Source: Polytrichum commune (Eukaryota; Streptophyta; Polytrichopsida; Polytrichales; Polytrichaceae). Taken from it: 64,000 nt of DNA. A program made the translations under genes and the position numbers. Every line of letters starts with the position of its first letter. Position 1 is the stretch's first letter. The stretch spans positions 3,536,501 through 3,600,500 of the forward strand of contig OX485807.1 in the NCBI GenBank assembly GCA_950295325.1. The letters are read 5' to 3'. Positions 22,660 through 34,289 of the stretch are shown here, piece after piece. The notes beneath the pieces are model-generated. The model worked only from the letters and a program-made list of their open reading frames with translations. It searched no databases and was not told the origin of the DNA.

Positions 22660-23606
22660 TGAGACTACTCAGAAGTGATGAAGTGGAAAGCAGCTCGCAC
22701 AGGTTCCCACAACCGAAGCATTCTTTTGGTTGGTGTTGGATTCTCATTGAATTTATGTTTCAGAAGTGCATGCACATGTTCCACTGGATTAAGTCATGTG
22801 ATTGAGGAGGCCAAGTAAGTACATTGAAACTTTGCATTGACAACCACTACTTGACTAATTCTTGGAGTATGTGTAGGATCTTTATCATGTTGAAATATGA
22901 CACAAGAAGGGTTAAAACGGTGCCATTCAATTATCTTTGTGACCCCATCTTGAAGAATGCTAAGATACAAAGCTTGTGTCATCTTCCCCTTTATCTTGCA
23001 CATGTAATCCATACCATGGGAAGACATACAAACCCCACACAAAAATGGACCTCCTCCATGTTTAATTGTCTAACTCACATGATGAGCTTGTAATTGAGAT
23101 TCTCCATCCCTCACCCAACGCCAAGCATAACCATCATATTGAAATCAATTCATCTTAGTCTCATCGCTAAAAATCACTTTAAACCAATCATGGATAGTCC
23201 AATCTTGATGACGTTGAGCAAATTTCAACCTCCAACGCACATTCTTGGTCATGAGCAATGGTTTCTTCTTCTTCTCAAATGACCCAAGACTTGCTTCATG
23301 AAGTGCACGCCTCACTATGTTGGTGCTCACTACCACATGCAAATGCTCACTTAAAGCATTCCTCACGTCTACAACATTATCTAGTCTAGCAATTGTGATG
23401 GCTCTTACACATGCTCGTCATTGAGCAGGGTTGATGCTTCTTGGGCGCCCTCCTCTTGAAGGCTCCACATGAGGAACACACTTTCTACAAATCCTAGAGC
23501 ATGTAGATTAAAAGATACTCAACAATTTTGACACTTCACGTGTGCTATGTCCATGTTGCAACAAGACTATAACATTCAACCTCTTCTCCTTTGGTAATGC
23601 ACTCAT
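22660..23606 (-). pseudogene. Tc1/mariner-type transposase, broken (DD34E)
   Basis: Reading the minus strand from an ATG at 23606, the frame follows a Tc1-type transposase almost end to end. It has an N-terminal helix-turn-helix-like start (MSALPKEKRLNVIVLLQHGH), a GRPR linker block (SRGGRPRSINPAQ), then VSTNIVRRALHEASLG, and KKKKPLLMTKNVRWRLKFAQ. The first catalytic Asp follows in VIFSDETKMN. Then come TIKHGGGP, the second Asp in FQHDKDPTHT, and LNPVEH with the final Glu. There are 34 residues between the second Asp and the Glu, giving DD34E. The family is normally about 340 aa and this copy spans about 315 codons. It is dead: in-frame stops near 23510, 23420, 23145, 23070 and 22800, and apparent compensating 1-bp shifts around the last motif. 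Stops at CGA/CAG-like positions suggest C-to-T decay. Confidence 0.85.
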
Positions 23607-24732
23607 GAGCAAAGAAAACCTTCACAGTTGTAAGAAAAAATATCCTAAAAGACCACACTACTAACCAAAAGTGAGAGGAAGAACCCTAGGTGACGCTATG
23701 AATTTATTCTTGCAATTGAAGGTGAGTGATGAAAATTGTTCAAAATTGAGTCAATAGACCTAAGTTCACATAGAATGCAATTTCTCTCTCATTGCTACAA
23801 TACTCAAGCTAAAATATGGAAGGATGATAGCTAGCTTGGGTACACATCTAACCCAATTTATAGTTTGGCAAAAATAGCATTACTCTTCCAGACATGACTT
23901 CTTGAAATATGTTGTTTCTCTAATTGATTCAGTTTTGAGAGTCAATATATGCGTTATATAGTGTTCAAACCATTACTCAACACTAGGGTGTTGCACCCTC
24001 ACGTTAGCTATTTTGATAGTATCATGCTCCATATATGTTGGGTTATCTTCATAAAGTGAGTAGTTCTTAGTTTCAATATATGTTCACTATATGAAGGAAA
24101 ACCAACGATTGGGCCTACATGGGTTTTTGTCACTGAATGCTATTATTTTAAACTACATTTACCTACATGCCACGTGGGGCCTAGAAACAACATGACGGGT
24201 CACTACAAACCTGAGACAGTTGGACCGAAATTTTTTGTTCTAGATTCAAGACTATCAATTAAGCCTACGCTCCATGTTCCTCTTTTGGAAAGTAAACAAT
24301 GGCACACTTCCTACAGTTGTGTAATGTTATCTAGTTTCATTATAAATTAGCTGCTTTTACTCCCTCGGCATGATTCATGTTGGGCCTCACTACAATACCG
24401 CCATATGGTCATCTATGGTCACTACATTGATTATCCTATTTAGTGCATGTTGTATTAATTCCCAAACTACTTGCTACTTTGCCAAATCTCAAAATTAGTG
24501 AGGGCTGAACTTTTTTCTAAGTGATACAAAATTCATGAATACATGCTCATTTACCATCCTTTCAAAAAAAAACTAGTGCGTGTTCTAAGGTGTTTGTAGA
24601 CTGCATTATTTGTTTTGGTGAGCTCGAAGAGGTTTCTTCTTCTTTTTCATCAATGCCACTCACTCTTGATCACTCATGAGGCGTCTCCTTACACTAAAAA
24701 AACTAGAGAGAGCTTGTATTGAGACACAACAT
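23607..24732. other. Upstream part of Tc1 relic, then unassigned repeat
   Basis: The first few hundred bases are probably the 5' part of the transposon. 24360-24530 shares blocks with 4620-5100. No coding signal. Confidence 0.3.
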
Positions 24733-24826
24733 TACTCAGCTAATGAGTTGTGTTCATGGGCCCTACCCCGGTGCTTCAAATTGAACTTGAAGTCAAGGCA
24801 ACCAAACACAACTCATTAGTTGAGTA
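24733..24826. repeat. Inverted repeat, 22-bp arms
   Basis: 24733-24754 (tactcagctaatgagttgtg plus tt) and 24805-24826 are inverted copies with one difference, separated by 50 bases. Weaker similarity continues outside the arms, so this is probably a small foldback element. Confidence 0.55.
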
Positions 24827-26620
24827 ATAATATGGAGTCTCCAACAGTTTGACACTTTGGACTCCCAAAACCCTAAATATCTGATGGCACTAATTTCATA
24901 ACGTAAAGAGATTAACTTCTCATGGGCACTTTAACCCACCCTCACTTGCTTGTGAGAATTATCACCCTAGTGTAAACACGCCCTTGGTGTAGAAATATTT
25001 TACAATAGCTAAAGTGGTATGAGTTAAACCCTAAGTGAAGGCCAACAAAATAGGGTCTTCCAAGTTCATCGAACGGTGGACAGGCAGTATGAGTGTCCCC
25101 CTCCCCCTAGACAATTAATCACTAAATTACACATATTATACTCTAAATACATTTCGTAACAGGTGCTCAGATGGACAACTATAGAATGTCACGATGTTGT
25201 TTCCATTTGGAACATTTTTATGAGTTTTAGGGCGGAAATGCTAAAAGTAGCATTGTGTGTACGCAATGTCATGGTCAAGGTGAGATTGGATGTCGATTAA
25301 TGAATAATGGGGGAATAACTGAGTTAAGTGTGACCTAGACTGAAGATATTATCGGTGGTTTTCAAAATACTAGAAAGCTAAAGCGACTTCGACGTCCACT
25401 TTAATTTGGGTCGTCCGAGAACTTATTCCATCGATGAGAATCGAATGAATGCATGGACCCATCCAATTTGGCATGCAGTGTAGTGATAATATTCTTCCAC
25501 CAATGCATCCCTCATTAAATACTACCATGCACAAAAGGGAGGACATACATGATCATGTTGAGTATGCGATAATCAATCGCTGACTATATATGTATATATA
25601 CAACTACGAGTATACCTTGGATCTATCTCGAGTAGTAAAGTCGCCAATACCCTAAATCAAAAGTCAACTTAACATGGACAAAACGTTACTTTTTGGATTC
25701 ATTCCACTTGGCATTACCAAGGGCCTTGAGTGTTTAGCTTTCCGCCTCGATTCCATGGTCGATTCCATACACTTGAATCTCATAAGCATTTATATATAGA
25801 GAGAGAGATCCCGTTGGCGGCGTCACACAAAATCAAAGCTCAAATCGATACTTTGCTTATACCTCCTACACCCGGATGAATTTGCCTTTAAAATGATCCT
25901 TTCTTTTTCCAGGTATACTACCTTGTTTGTTTTTTACAGTTTCTAGAAATTTCCATCACTTTTGGAGTAAATCAAATGCATTACAGGGGAAAAACTTGTA
26001 GGTTACCAACGGTAATTGTTTTGTGATAACAACCACGTGGGAGGGTGAAAACACAACAAAAGCATTGTTTAGTCTAGTGAATTGGATTGGTTATCAGTTT
26101 TTGAGTTAGAGACCCTAATTTAATCTAGTGGGAGTTAGTTGAAATAATTCTAGTAACAAAATTGGGAGGGGCGTGTCTTTACCACACCCCCCCCCCCCAC
26201 CCATGTTAGGTGTTGTGGACCGAAATCCATACCTCACCACCCCAACATTTTTTTCATTTTTTTTAATGATTGATTACTTTAACGTGAGGAAGTGTATTGT
26301 GTGCATGCCTTTTGTTAAAGTGTTTTGAAGCCCAAGAATTTGTGTCCAACTCACACAACTACAAGAAGTGTTCAACTACCTTCTTCATTTTATATAGATT
26401 GATTGTGTGTGTGCATGTCACCAAAATCTATTCGTATGCAAGTAGTGCAAATGTTATAGAACATATATGTAATCTATTGAAAACATGTAGGGGTAATTTT
26501 CAAATTTGATCATGGACAAAAATATAATTGATGCATGCAAATATCTCCTTCGATGGATAAATAAAGTTACTCACAATTCACATCATTGAATATTTACAAT
26601 TCACTCATGCTCATTACATT
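24827..26620. other. No recognised gene; one promoter-like word
   Basis: The only point of note is a TATATATA box at 25791-25798 followed by a GA-repeat leader (25799-25808) and a pyrimidine-rich stretch ending in tttttccag (25905-25914). This arrangement is promoter/leader-like, but no open frame follows. A run of 12 C is at 26187-26198. The plus ORF at 26297-26509 has no support. Confidence 0.2.
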
Positions 26621-26950
26621 CACTAGTAGAAAACTATGCCCAATAGAACCGCAACCAAAATCAGTTGCGGTTCATTTGACCACCTTGATTTGCAGTTGCT
26701 AAACAACTACATCTTTTTCTTTTTCTTTTCTCGACTGCAATTTCAAACTTCTTGGGAGTGTGTAATACACCACTGGAAGGATATTTTCAAGACCTTCCCA
26801 ATGGTATATTCAATGCCCCCAAATTCCTAAAATTTTAGTCGCTAAACCACAAAAACATATTTGCAGTCATTTAACGACTGCATATCAGGCTGGTCAAAAG
26901 AATTGTGGCCAATTTCGGTTGTGGTTCTTTTTGGCATAGTTTTCTACTAG
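26621..26950. mobile_element. CACTA-type MITE
   Basis: Left end CACTAGTAGAAAACTATGCC and right end ggcatagttttctactag are inverted repeats over 18 bases. The right outermost bases read CA instead of the expected TG. The interior carries several short words in both orientations (gcggtt, gcagtt, gtcgctaaac), like the subterminal repeats of CACTA/EnSpm elements. 330 bp, too short for a transposase. A plus ORF (26636-26830) lies inside and is not a gene. Confidence 0.7.
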
Positions 26951-27671
26951 CAATTATGGTAGAAGCACATACTCATACAATTCAAGTAATTGAACATGTA
27001 TGCGAAAGGAAAATACATTAATAATTTATGTTGATGAAATCCAATATAATAACCCTAAAATGTATTTCCTATAGAATTTTGAAGCTAAGAAACATGGGGA
27101 CCCGTAAACCCACATTCATCCCCTCAAGGTTCTAGAATATGTAAGTGATGTTACATGTTGATACGATCATCTCATTTTGTAAGTGACATATCTAGAGTAG
27201 ATGCACCCATAACCAATCACTTGAGAAATTATATGCCAAGTTTAGAGAAGTACAAGGCGGTGATAAAAAAATTTCCATGTAGGAAGATAGAAATAACGAA
27301 GATTGCAATTTTTTTCAATAATGTTATTCCTTAAATTGAAATTATTGTGGAGGTTGAAACCAAAAGTTGACTCGAACATATTACCAATCTCTAGAGTATA
27401 CCATAACCTCTCATTCCTCCTCACTTTAGCACTCAATCTCGGACATGTGTCATGGCACTACTAGTTCCAGCCTAATCGAAATTGAGTCTTGGCCTAATCA
27501 TAATTACAGTACCTATAGATTGCCGATGGGGTCTGGATTGGGAATAGGCGCTTCTACCAAAACATTTGTCAAAAATGAATGCATTTATAGAGGACATAAT
27601 TAGGTGCATGACATTTATGGGTGCTTCCACCCGTAGCATCGTCATTGATCACCATGCTTGCTAAAGGCTTA
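26951..27671. other. No recognised feature
   Basis: AT-rich, with an unsupported minus ORF at 27242-27436. Confidence 0.25.
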
Positions 27672-28174
27672 GAGCAACTTCACACACGAGCCAAGAGCCA
27701 TGACCATGAAATTGTGAGAACCCAAAAGGAGTTGTCCAAAGGCCGTCCCAAGACACCTCCAAAATCATGTAGTGTGGTCACATGCGAATCCTCAAATGTA
27801 GTGTGAAGGCATATGTGACCGGACCCTCAACCAAATGCTATACCAATGAAATTCTATTCATGCAAGTCCTCACACATGATAAAATAGAATAAATCAACGG
27901 TTGTGAACATTCGGAGTGCCATGGTCTCCTAATTTTGTGATGGGCCTACCTCCAAGAGGTGGTTTTAGAAAGTAGTCCAAGTGACCATGAAACATGATCC
28001 ATTCGATGCCATGTAGGAATCCATGTAGACTTCACATCCATCTTGCATTCACATACTCCGTTGGTCCCTCAAGCATAGTGTGAAGCGAACTTGGACCGGC
28101 TCCGCCTTTTCCACCAATGAGAGTGCTTGAAGAGTAATGGTCATGGGCTCTCAGTCTCGTGTGCGTAGTGGCCC
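27672..28174 (+). mobile_element. Family B PIF/Harbinger-like MITE, copy 3
   Basis: Flanked on both sides by TTA (27669-27671 and 28175-28177), an intact 3-bp duplication. The left end has decayed to gagcaacttcacacacgagc; the right end is gtgcgtagtggccc. The interior is collinear with 55900-56407. Confidence 0.8.
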
Positions 28175-28502
28175 TTAGGGTTATGCCATCATTTAAATAC
28201 CTCATATCTTCAACGTAACAAAGCCTAACGTAAGCCCTTGACTTCCATTGAATTGGGAGCCTCCATTTTGCATTCCCCCAAAAGGGTAAGTGGTCTAGAT
28301 AGATACACTCCAAAGCAAGAATTCTGTTGGGGTCGCTAACTTACGCTACATGTTTTGGGATGGATGTTTGTCCCTATTCGGGTCCCAACTTGCCGATGAA
28401 CTTCCTCATCATTGGAATCAAGTTATACGGTTATATGCACCTCAAAAAGTGTATTATTCCTTGTGCAACTTTGGTTGATTCCTCGACTCGTTATACAAGA
28501 GT

Positions 28503-28567
28503 GGCCCCTCAACATTGGTCAAGGTTGATTCTAAACATTGATCAACTTTGATTAATGTTGAGGGGCC
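28503..28567 (+). repeat. 27-bp hairpin, fully pairable as plus-strand RNA
   Basis: Arm 1 (28503-28529, starts ggcccctcaacattggtcaa) and arm 2 (28541-28567, ends ttaatgttgaggggcc) pair over 27 bases with an 11-base loop. All three DNA mismatches are G opposite T, so the plus-strand RNA would pair without a break. It could be a compact foldback element or a small-RNA precursor. There is no promoter evidence. Confidence 0.65.
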
Positions 28568-28681
28568 GCGCTTGTGTTCAAATTATACGAAAATTATGGT
28601 TACTTTTGTGCTACCAAATTGAAACCCTTAGAACAATAATACCAAAGGCATAACTATCAATTTTACTCTTTTCTCATGTGA

Positions 28682-29053
28682 ACTACGCTAGAATATGACA
28701 TTTGGTGTCACCGATTCCAAGTGTCTTGCTCGATGCTAATTGTAACCTGTGGTATAGTGTCACCAACACTGAATGTTAACCCAACATTATTTTTCATGAA
28801 TTTAGGGAATTATAGATTTGCAGTGTTGGAAATAATGTCGCTAACAAAGTGATTTTCATCCAAATTTCAATCATCCATGACAATATTTCATCACAAGTTG
28901 GCAACAAGAGAAGGTAGGGTTTTGGCCAATGGATGGATGAACTCATCTATCGTCTATGACAATATTTGCTCACTTATTTGTAAGAAGTGTGATCGAAAAG
29001 TTACCATAGTGACATTAAATACCATATGACACTAAATAGGATATGTAGTGTAG
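28682..29053 (-). mobile_element. Family A CACTA-like MITE, copy 2
   Basis: Reverse-orientation copy: its right end gacactaaataggatatgta (then gtgtag) corresponds to the left end of the other copies, and the interior phrases (catgacaatatttcatcaca, tgatcgaaaagttaccatag) are the inverse of those at 56845. About 372 bp. Confidence 0.65.
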
Positions 29054-31437
29054 GTTAGGGTGATGAAAATTTTAACTTTGAGCAATCTCAATGCATACTA
29101 TTAGCCATGTAGTTTGGATAATGTGGTCTTAATATGATTATTTTATCTTGTTAATCTAAAGTTTGTCTCAAAAGCAAGATGAATAACACTAGTTAACTGT
29201 TGTAGTTGATAAGTTATATTTTCCATGTGGATGTAAACTAGGCTCGTATGTAAATCCAAGATGATCTTGCAAAGTTTTCATTAAACTTGGTCACAATGAT
29301 ATTGTATTTCATACAATAATTCATTGTATTTCAAACAACAATTCTTTGGGACTCTAGTTACCATATACACGTGATGAAAAAAAAATTCAAAAAAATAGAA
29401 AGAAAAGCAATGAAATGACATTGTGACGAGTTGAATATGTACGAAATCGCGTAGCTTTAATACGAGTCATCAAATGTCGTGGTAGGCATGACACGTGAAC
29501 AAAGGTTTAAGAAAACAAAACACGACAACAACAACGTTCTTGGAGTTTGATGCGAATATATCTCGGGACGTAGGCTTTGGAAGCATTAAAGGTACCATAA
29601 GCAAAGATTGGAGTCATGAGTACTTGCTCAAAAGTTCACGGGGGTGACAAAGGACGGGCATTGGCCGTTGGTTGGAAATTTTGTCTGCCTCACCCGTTTG
29701 TTGTCGAAGGCAAAGTGCGAGGAAGTACAAATATACCAAGTAAGCTTATGACCCTAGCCATTAACTTCCAAGCGTTTGAACTAGCAAATCTAACGAATTC
29801 GGGACCCCCTCTCTAAAAAGATATCTAAGCCTCAAGGGTGGCTTCCACAAAGGTTCAAGACTAAGAAACTCGCAAACCTAGCATTCCTATTCATCAACGA
29901 CGGATCGTTGTTGGACTCAAGGCATTTAGAGTAGGGCATGGGTTCATACGAGTGTGAAGTTTCTTGAGTGTGACCTTCTTTTTGGTGTGCGATAACATTG
30001 GGGAATCTCATCACAAAAATTATTCAACAATAGAGTGATGCATCTCTAGTGCTAAGAATTTTGAAAGAATGATTCCTCACTTATGTTTTGTCGCTTCTGT
30101 AGAAATGAACAATGCTCAATTTGAGTATTGTTCACTCTACAAGGGTGAGCAGACACATGGGTTTCTATCACTGGAATGCTTTAAATTTGTTGGTTTGCCT
30201 ACATTATGGGGGCCAACACCAGCTAGGAAGGTCACAGAAGTTGCGGGACCATGGTATCAGGGTCTCGCTTACTTTATTTGTGGATAAGTACTAGATTGTC
30301 CCTTTTAGAGAAGGAAGCCCATCACATAGTCTTTGTAATGTCATGCAGGCCCAACACAGTAAAGAATCGTTATTGTTTGAGAGACCATATATACTTAAAA
30401 CTTGGATCCAATCTTTGGTGCAAAAAATAGGTTCGTCAAGAGTTTTTCTTTTTTTTAAGATGAAGTTTTGGTTCTTGGACACTTAATCTTCACAAGACGT
30501 GAAAGGATCCTCCATTTTTGTTATTTGATTATGGTCAACTTCCCCTCCCCTTGCCTCCTTTTGCCTCCCCCTCCCTTTCCATCAACTATACAATATTTTT
30601 TTTAATCTAATGGGTGGTGTAACCCAAGGTGTAAACATGGATCTCGTAAAAAATTTAAGGTCAACCGTAAAGGCCAAGGTAGACGTTTTCGTTCAGAAAT
30701 CATCGCTGCATGAAATTAAGGGTTTGGTGTTCTTGTATATCAACATACGCAAAGCACCATCAAGGTAGGGTCTTTTTGCAACAAAACACCACTAAAACTC
30801 TCACTTGACGGAGTTGTTGGCCATTGTTTTGCCAGTGCACTTTACCTTTGTTGCAGATGTTTTGTTCACCATAAAGGGGGCCATTCACGGTTAGGGTACT
30901 ACTTTTGGCCGTCTAACGGAAAACGGACTTTTTTGGATAACTTCACATGCTTGGTATGCTTAGATTTGTATTGTGAAGCATATTTTGGATCACACCTACA
31001 TTTCATACTCCATATCGAGTACACTTACAAAGTTAATTTAGAAGGAATAGGGTCATCTAAGATATCCTTTTGATTCCTTAAAGGACATTCAGGAGTGTTG
31101 TCTTAATTGTTCACCTTAGGATCAAGGAATGAAAAGGACAACAAGAATCAATCGAAACGATCCCAATTTTTTTCCTCACACTCATCGTTCAAGTGTGTAC
31201 CAATAGAACCAAATATGTGTTGAATAGCAATTGCCCAACTTTACATGTGGCACCAAACATGTTCAAACATACATATACTCACGGCCACACGTAAAAGGAA
31301 CATCTAGTATTAGAATTGGACAAAAAAATTTATATGAATGGACACATGACACTTTTACCAAGGTACCAAGATACATAACAAGAAATAATTGACCATCAAT
31401 GCACACCTAAATAGCAAAAAAATGCCACTGATGTGAC
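29054..31437. other. Mostly unassigned, no defensible gene
   Basis: Plus ORFs at 29616-29816 and 30069-30287 have balanced composition but no recognised domain. 30541-30585 is a C/T tract. 30600-30690 resembles 38180-38260 (acccaaggtgtaaacatgga against acccaaggcctaaatctgga), a dispersed repeat without defined ends. Confidence 0.25.
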
Positions 31438-31464
31438 CTAGGGTTTAGGGTTTAGGGTTTAGGG
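31438..31464 (+). repeat. Interstitial telomere-type tract (TTTAGGG)
   Basis: Nearly four uninterrupted units of the plant-type telomere repeat. It is too short to be a chromosome end and the flanks are ordinary sequence, so it is interstitial. Confidence 0.85.
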
Positions 31465-33180
31465 TGATTATTAAATAATAATAAAAGTATTTCTTGATAA
31501 AGCTTATGAACTATCTACTTATTTATGTAAAATTTATTGATCAAATAATAGTAAATCATGATAAAAACCAAGATCAATGTGACAAAGTCCTTAAGTCCTT
31601 TGTCTCGAAAGTAGTACCCTGATCATGAATGGCCCCAAAGGAGTCATACTCGGGTACAACCTTCATCCTTTTTTTTCCTTTATGATGTTGTACCTTTTGT
31701 TGTGGATTTGGGTAGTGTTTGCATGTCACATGGCACAATTATGGTCTTGTCTTTGGGATCAAAGTTGCACATGTGTTTACCAACCCTAACGAAGAGGCCA
31801 TCAATATAAAGATGGTGAATGCATTCTTTGAATCAAAGGTGGGTGTTATTTATTTTGACAGAACACCTTGTTTTGAATGACATATGAAGAACACATATAA
31901 CATACAAGATTGTAGAATTATATATAGAGTACATTCTCTCTAATAAATATCATTATGAAGAGCACAATATGGAGATGAAGGACATGTTGGAATGACTCCC
32001 ATATACTTGGTAATTCCTCTATAGTTACATTGGTCAATGTTGAATGAAATGGATATAACTTGCACTTGCATAATGAACACAACATAACATGAAGGACATG
32101 CATTATTATGAAAATTAGGATGGGGTAGAACATACCCCATATCCATAGCCCAATCGTTTGCTGTGGAAACCTCGAAGAGTTAAGTTTGTTAACCTGTATG
32201 ATGTCTTTGGTGAATTTGCAAGGATAAAAAGGGTGGTGTTGCTCTCCCTTACCAGTTGTTGAGACGATTGATAATAGAGGTGTTTGACTGCATCAAATGC
32301 ATGTATTGTTTTCAAGAGACCCCGGAATTTTGAATAGTTGTGTGAATTGTTAGTTTAAGAACCAAATAACTTGAAAAAAAAACTAATGTATGTCCTAATT
32401 ACACTTATATGAGACACGTAGATAGTATAAAAAATCACCTTTTAAGTCTTCCCTCAATGTTACTTGGATTTGTCTTATCCAAAATCTAAACTACACGAAT
32501 CAAAATTTATCAAGGCACCCAAAAAATAGTAGAAATTGAGTTTTAGAGATGCCTTGCACGAGGGTATCCACTCTAACGCCATATAAGTTCCTATTTATAG
32601 AGTCAAAATGATCGTCTTGTGAATTTTGGAAGTGCTCCTCATTGATTTCATTAGACGGTCTTCTATTGGATGAGCTTATGTCCATGTATGTTAGACAACA
32701 TCCAATATCATTAGAGTCATGTGTAAAGTCTTGGGGATCCAATCCTGATAAGGTGTACTACTAAGGACTAAATAGAAAGGAGTCCATTCGTTTCATGAGG
32801 ATTCATGTTTGAGGTAATATTATCAATTAAAACTATAAGCCATTACTCAAATGTGATGACAATATCTACGATTGTGCTAAGCCTTGACTATAAACTTAAG
32901 TAAGAGTTTTTGTTTTTTCTTTTAATAAAAAAGAATAATTTAATTAATATGATAATTATTCAAAGGATTGTCAAGAACTGTGAAAAAAAGGTGATGCATA
33001 ATACAATTTGGTACACCTTATCGTAGTTTGACCCTAGGGTGTAACTCTCTTCCTGAATTATACTCGAGGAATGGCTTGAGAAACATGAGTTTGAGACCGT
33101 AACCATAAAACTCCCCATGTTTCTTAAGGTTTAGATTTAAAACATTCAAAGAGCAGTGTCAGGTTATTAAAAGTAGACTT
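31465..33180. other. No recognised gene
   Basis: Overlapping small minus ORFs at 31918-32315 show no family. The minus ORF at 32500-32742 (about 80 codons, hydrophilic, SSNRRPSNEINEEHFQNSQD in its middle) is the most protein-like of them, but unsupported. Confidence 0.2.
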
Positions 33181-33375
33181 TTAGCTTGTCATATTAGGTT
33201 GGGTAGGTCCAATTGGGCTTGCATAAGCCGCTTTGGAATTTAGGGTGGCAGATCCCATAGAAAAACCCTCCTTTAGATCTTCAAGCTTTCTCTTAGTTTT
33301 TGGGATTTCAAGATCCGGAGGTTCAAGGAGTTTCACCCAAATCTTAAAATAGGCTTCAACACACAACGAGCTCAT
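33181..33375 (-). CDS. Small hypothetical ORF
   Basis: An ORF of 64 codons, lysine/glutamate-rich in its middle (EIPKTKRKLEDLKEGF). Composition and phase look protein-like, but no domain, start context or neighbour supports a function. Possibly a retroelement structural-protein relic. Confidence 0.15.
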   Translation of the reverse strand: MSSLCVEAYFKIWVKLLEPPDLEIPKTKRKLEDLKEGFSMGSATLNSKAAYASPIGPTQPNMTS

Positions 33376-33389
33376 GAACTCTCACACTT

Positions 33390-33990
33390 TTGTCAATTTG
33401 TAGATCAATATGTAGCATAGGCATGCACCTCTTAACATTGTTGTACATACACATGCCAAGATATTAGTAAGCGCACTTGAATGTCAAGTGTCATGAAGTG
33501 ACATTAATGATGGAATTGTTGATCATTAGTGTAACTTAGGATACACCTCAAAACAGGGTAAGTGACACTATTACACATGTGACATTACATATCATAAATG
33601 TGTAGAGGTAACACTCACGCATGGATAAAGTTTTGTGACACCTATTGAGTGGTTTGGTGTCGTAACATCTACCAAGGGGTCTTAGTAAATACTAATCCTT
33701 TGTAGATTGGTCACTAATCCATCCCAATTTAAGCTTACGGGACTAATTCGGGGTATCTTTCTCCAATTTAGGGGTTCATTTATATAAAAACAGGAAAATC
33801 CATGCTCTATAATAGCGATCAACGCTTTCTCCCTCCCCTCCCGAGGTTTGCCCTCCCCTTCGAGGCTGGGGCGAACCAACCTGTACACTCGTTCCTTGGA
33901 GGCAAGGGTTTAGGCATCCAACAAGGAATGAGTGTATGGGTTCGTTCACCTAAACCCCCCTTCGGTAGGTGTTGTGAACATGCCCCCTAT
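33390..33990 (+). repeat. Family E fragment and adjoining repeat
   Basis: 33395-33605 matches 62262-62473 (gcataggcatgcacctctta, gccaagatattagtaag, cctcaaaa.agg), ending at a gtgtag terminus. The downstream 33740-33990 also resembles 62500-62640 (cctccccttc, ggtgttgtgaaca, ttcacctaaac), so the repeated unit may be longer than the TIR element. A small inverted pair, tacactcgttccttg/caaggaatgagtgta, lies at about 33885-33937. Confidence 0.5.
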
Positions 33991-34083
33991 TGAAAGGAAG
34001 GGGGAAAGTGTAAGTTGACTATTTCAGAGCACATGTATTGCTAGTTGTAATCAAGCTAACCCCTTAGATACAGCAAATTACAC

Positions 34084-34289
34084 CGATCATCCCAACTAAT
34101 GTGTGTTACTATTCGGAGTTAACATCTTACTCATATGAGTTCATTTCTCACTAACAAAAGTTGAAAAGGTTGTTTGAGCATAATAAACATGAATAACTTT
34201 GCTTGGTAAATTATTACATTCTCATTAGATAGTTACCGCATTGCGTGACTCAGAATAGTAACACGCACTAATTAGGATAAGCAGTGTAG
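34084..34289. mobile_element. Family D MITE, copy 2
   Basis: Left end reads tacaccgatcatcccaacta and the right end, inverted, reads ctacactgcttatcctaatt; the inner parts (gtgtgttactattcggagtt) pair better. The centre matches 21471-21684 and 51275-51491 (aggttgtttgagcataat). Confidence 0.55.
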
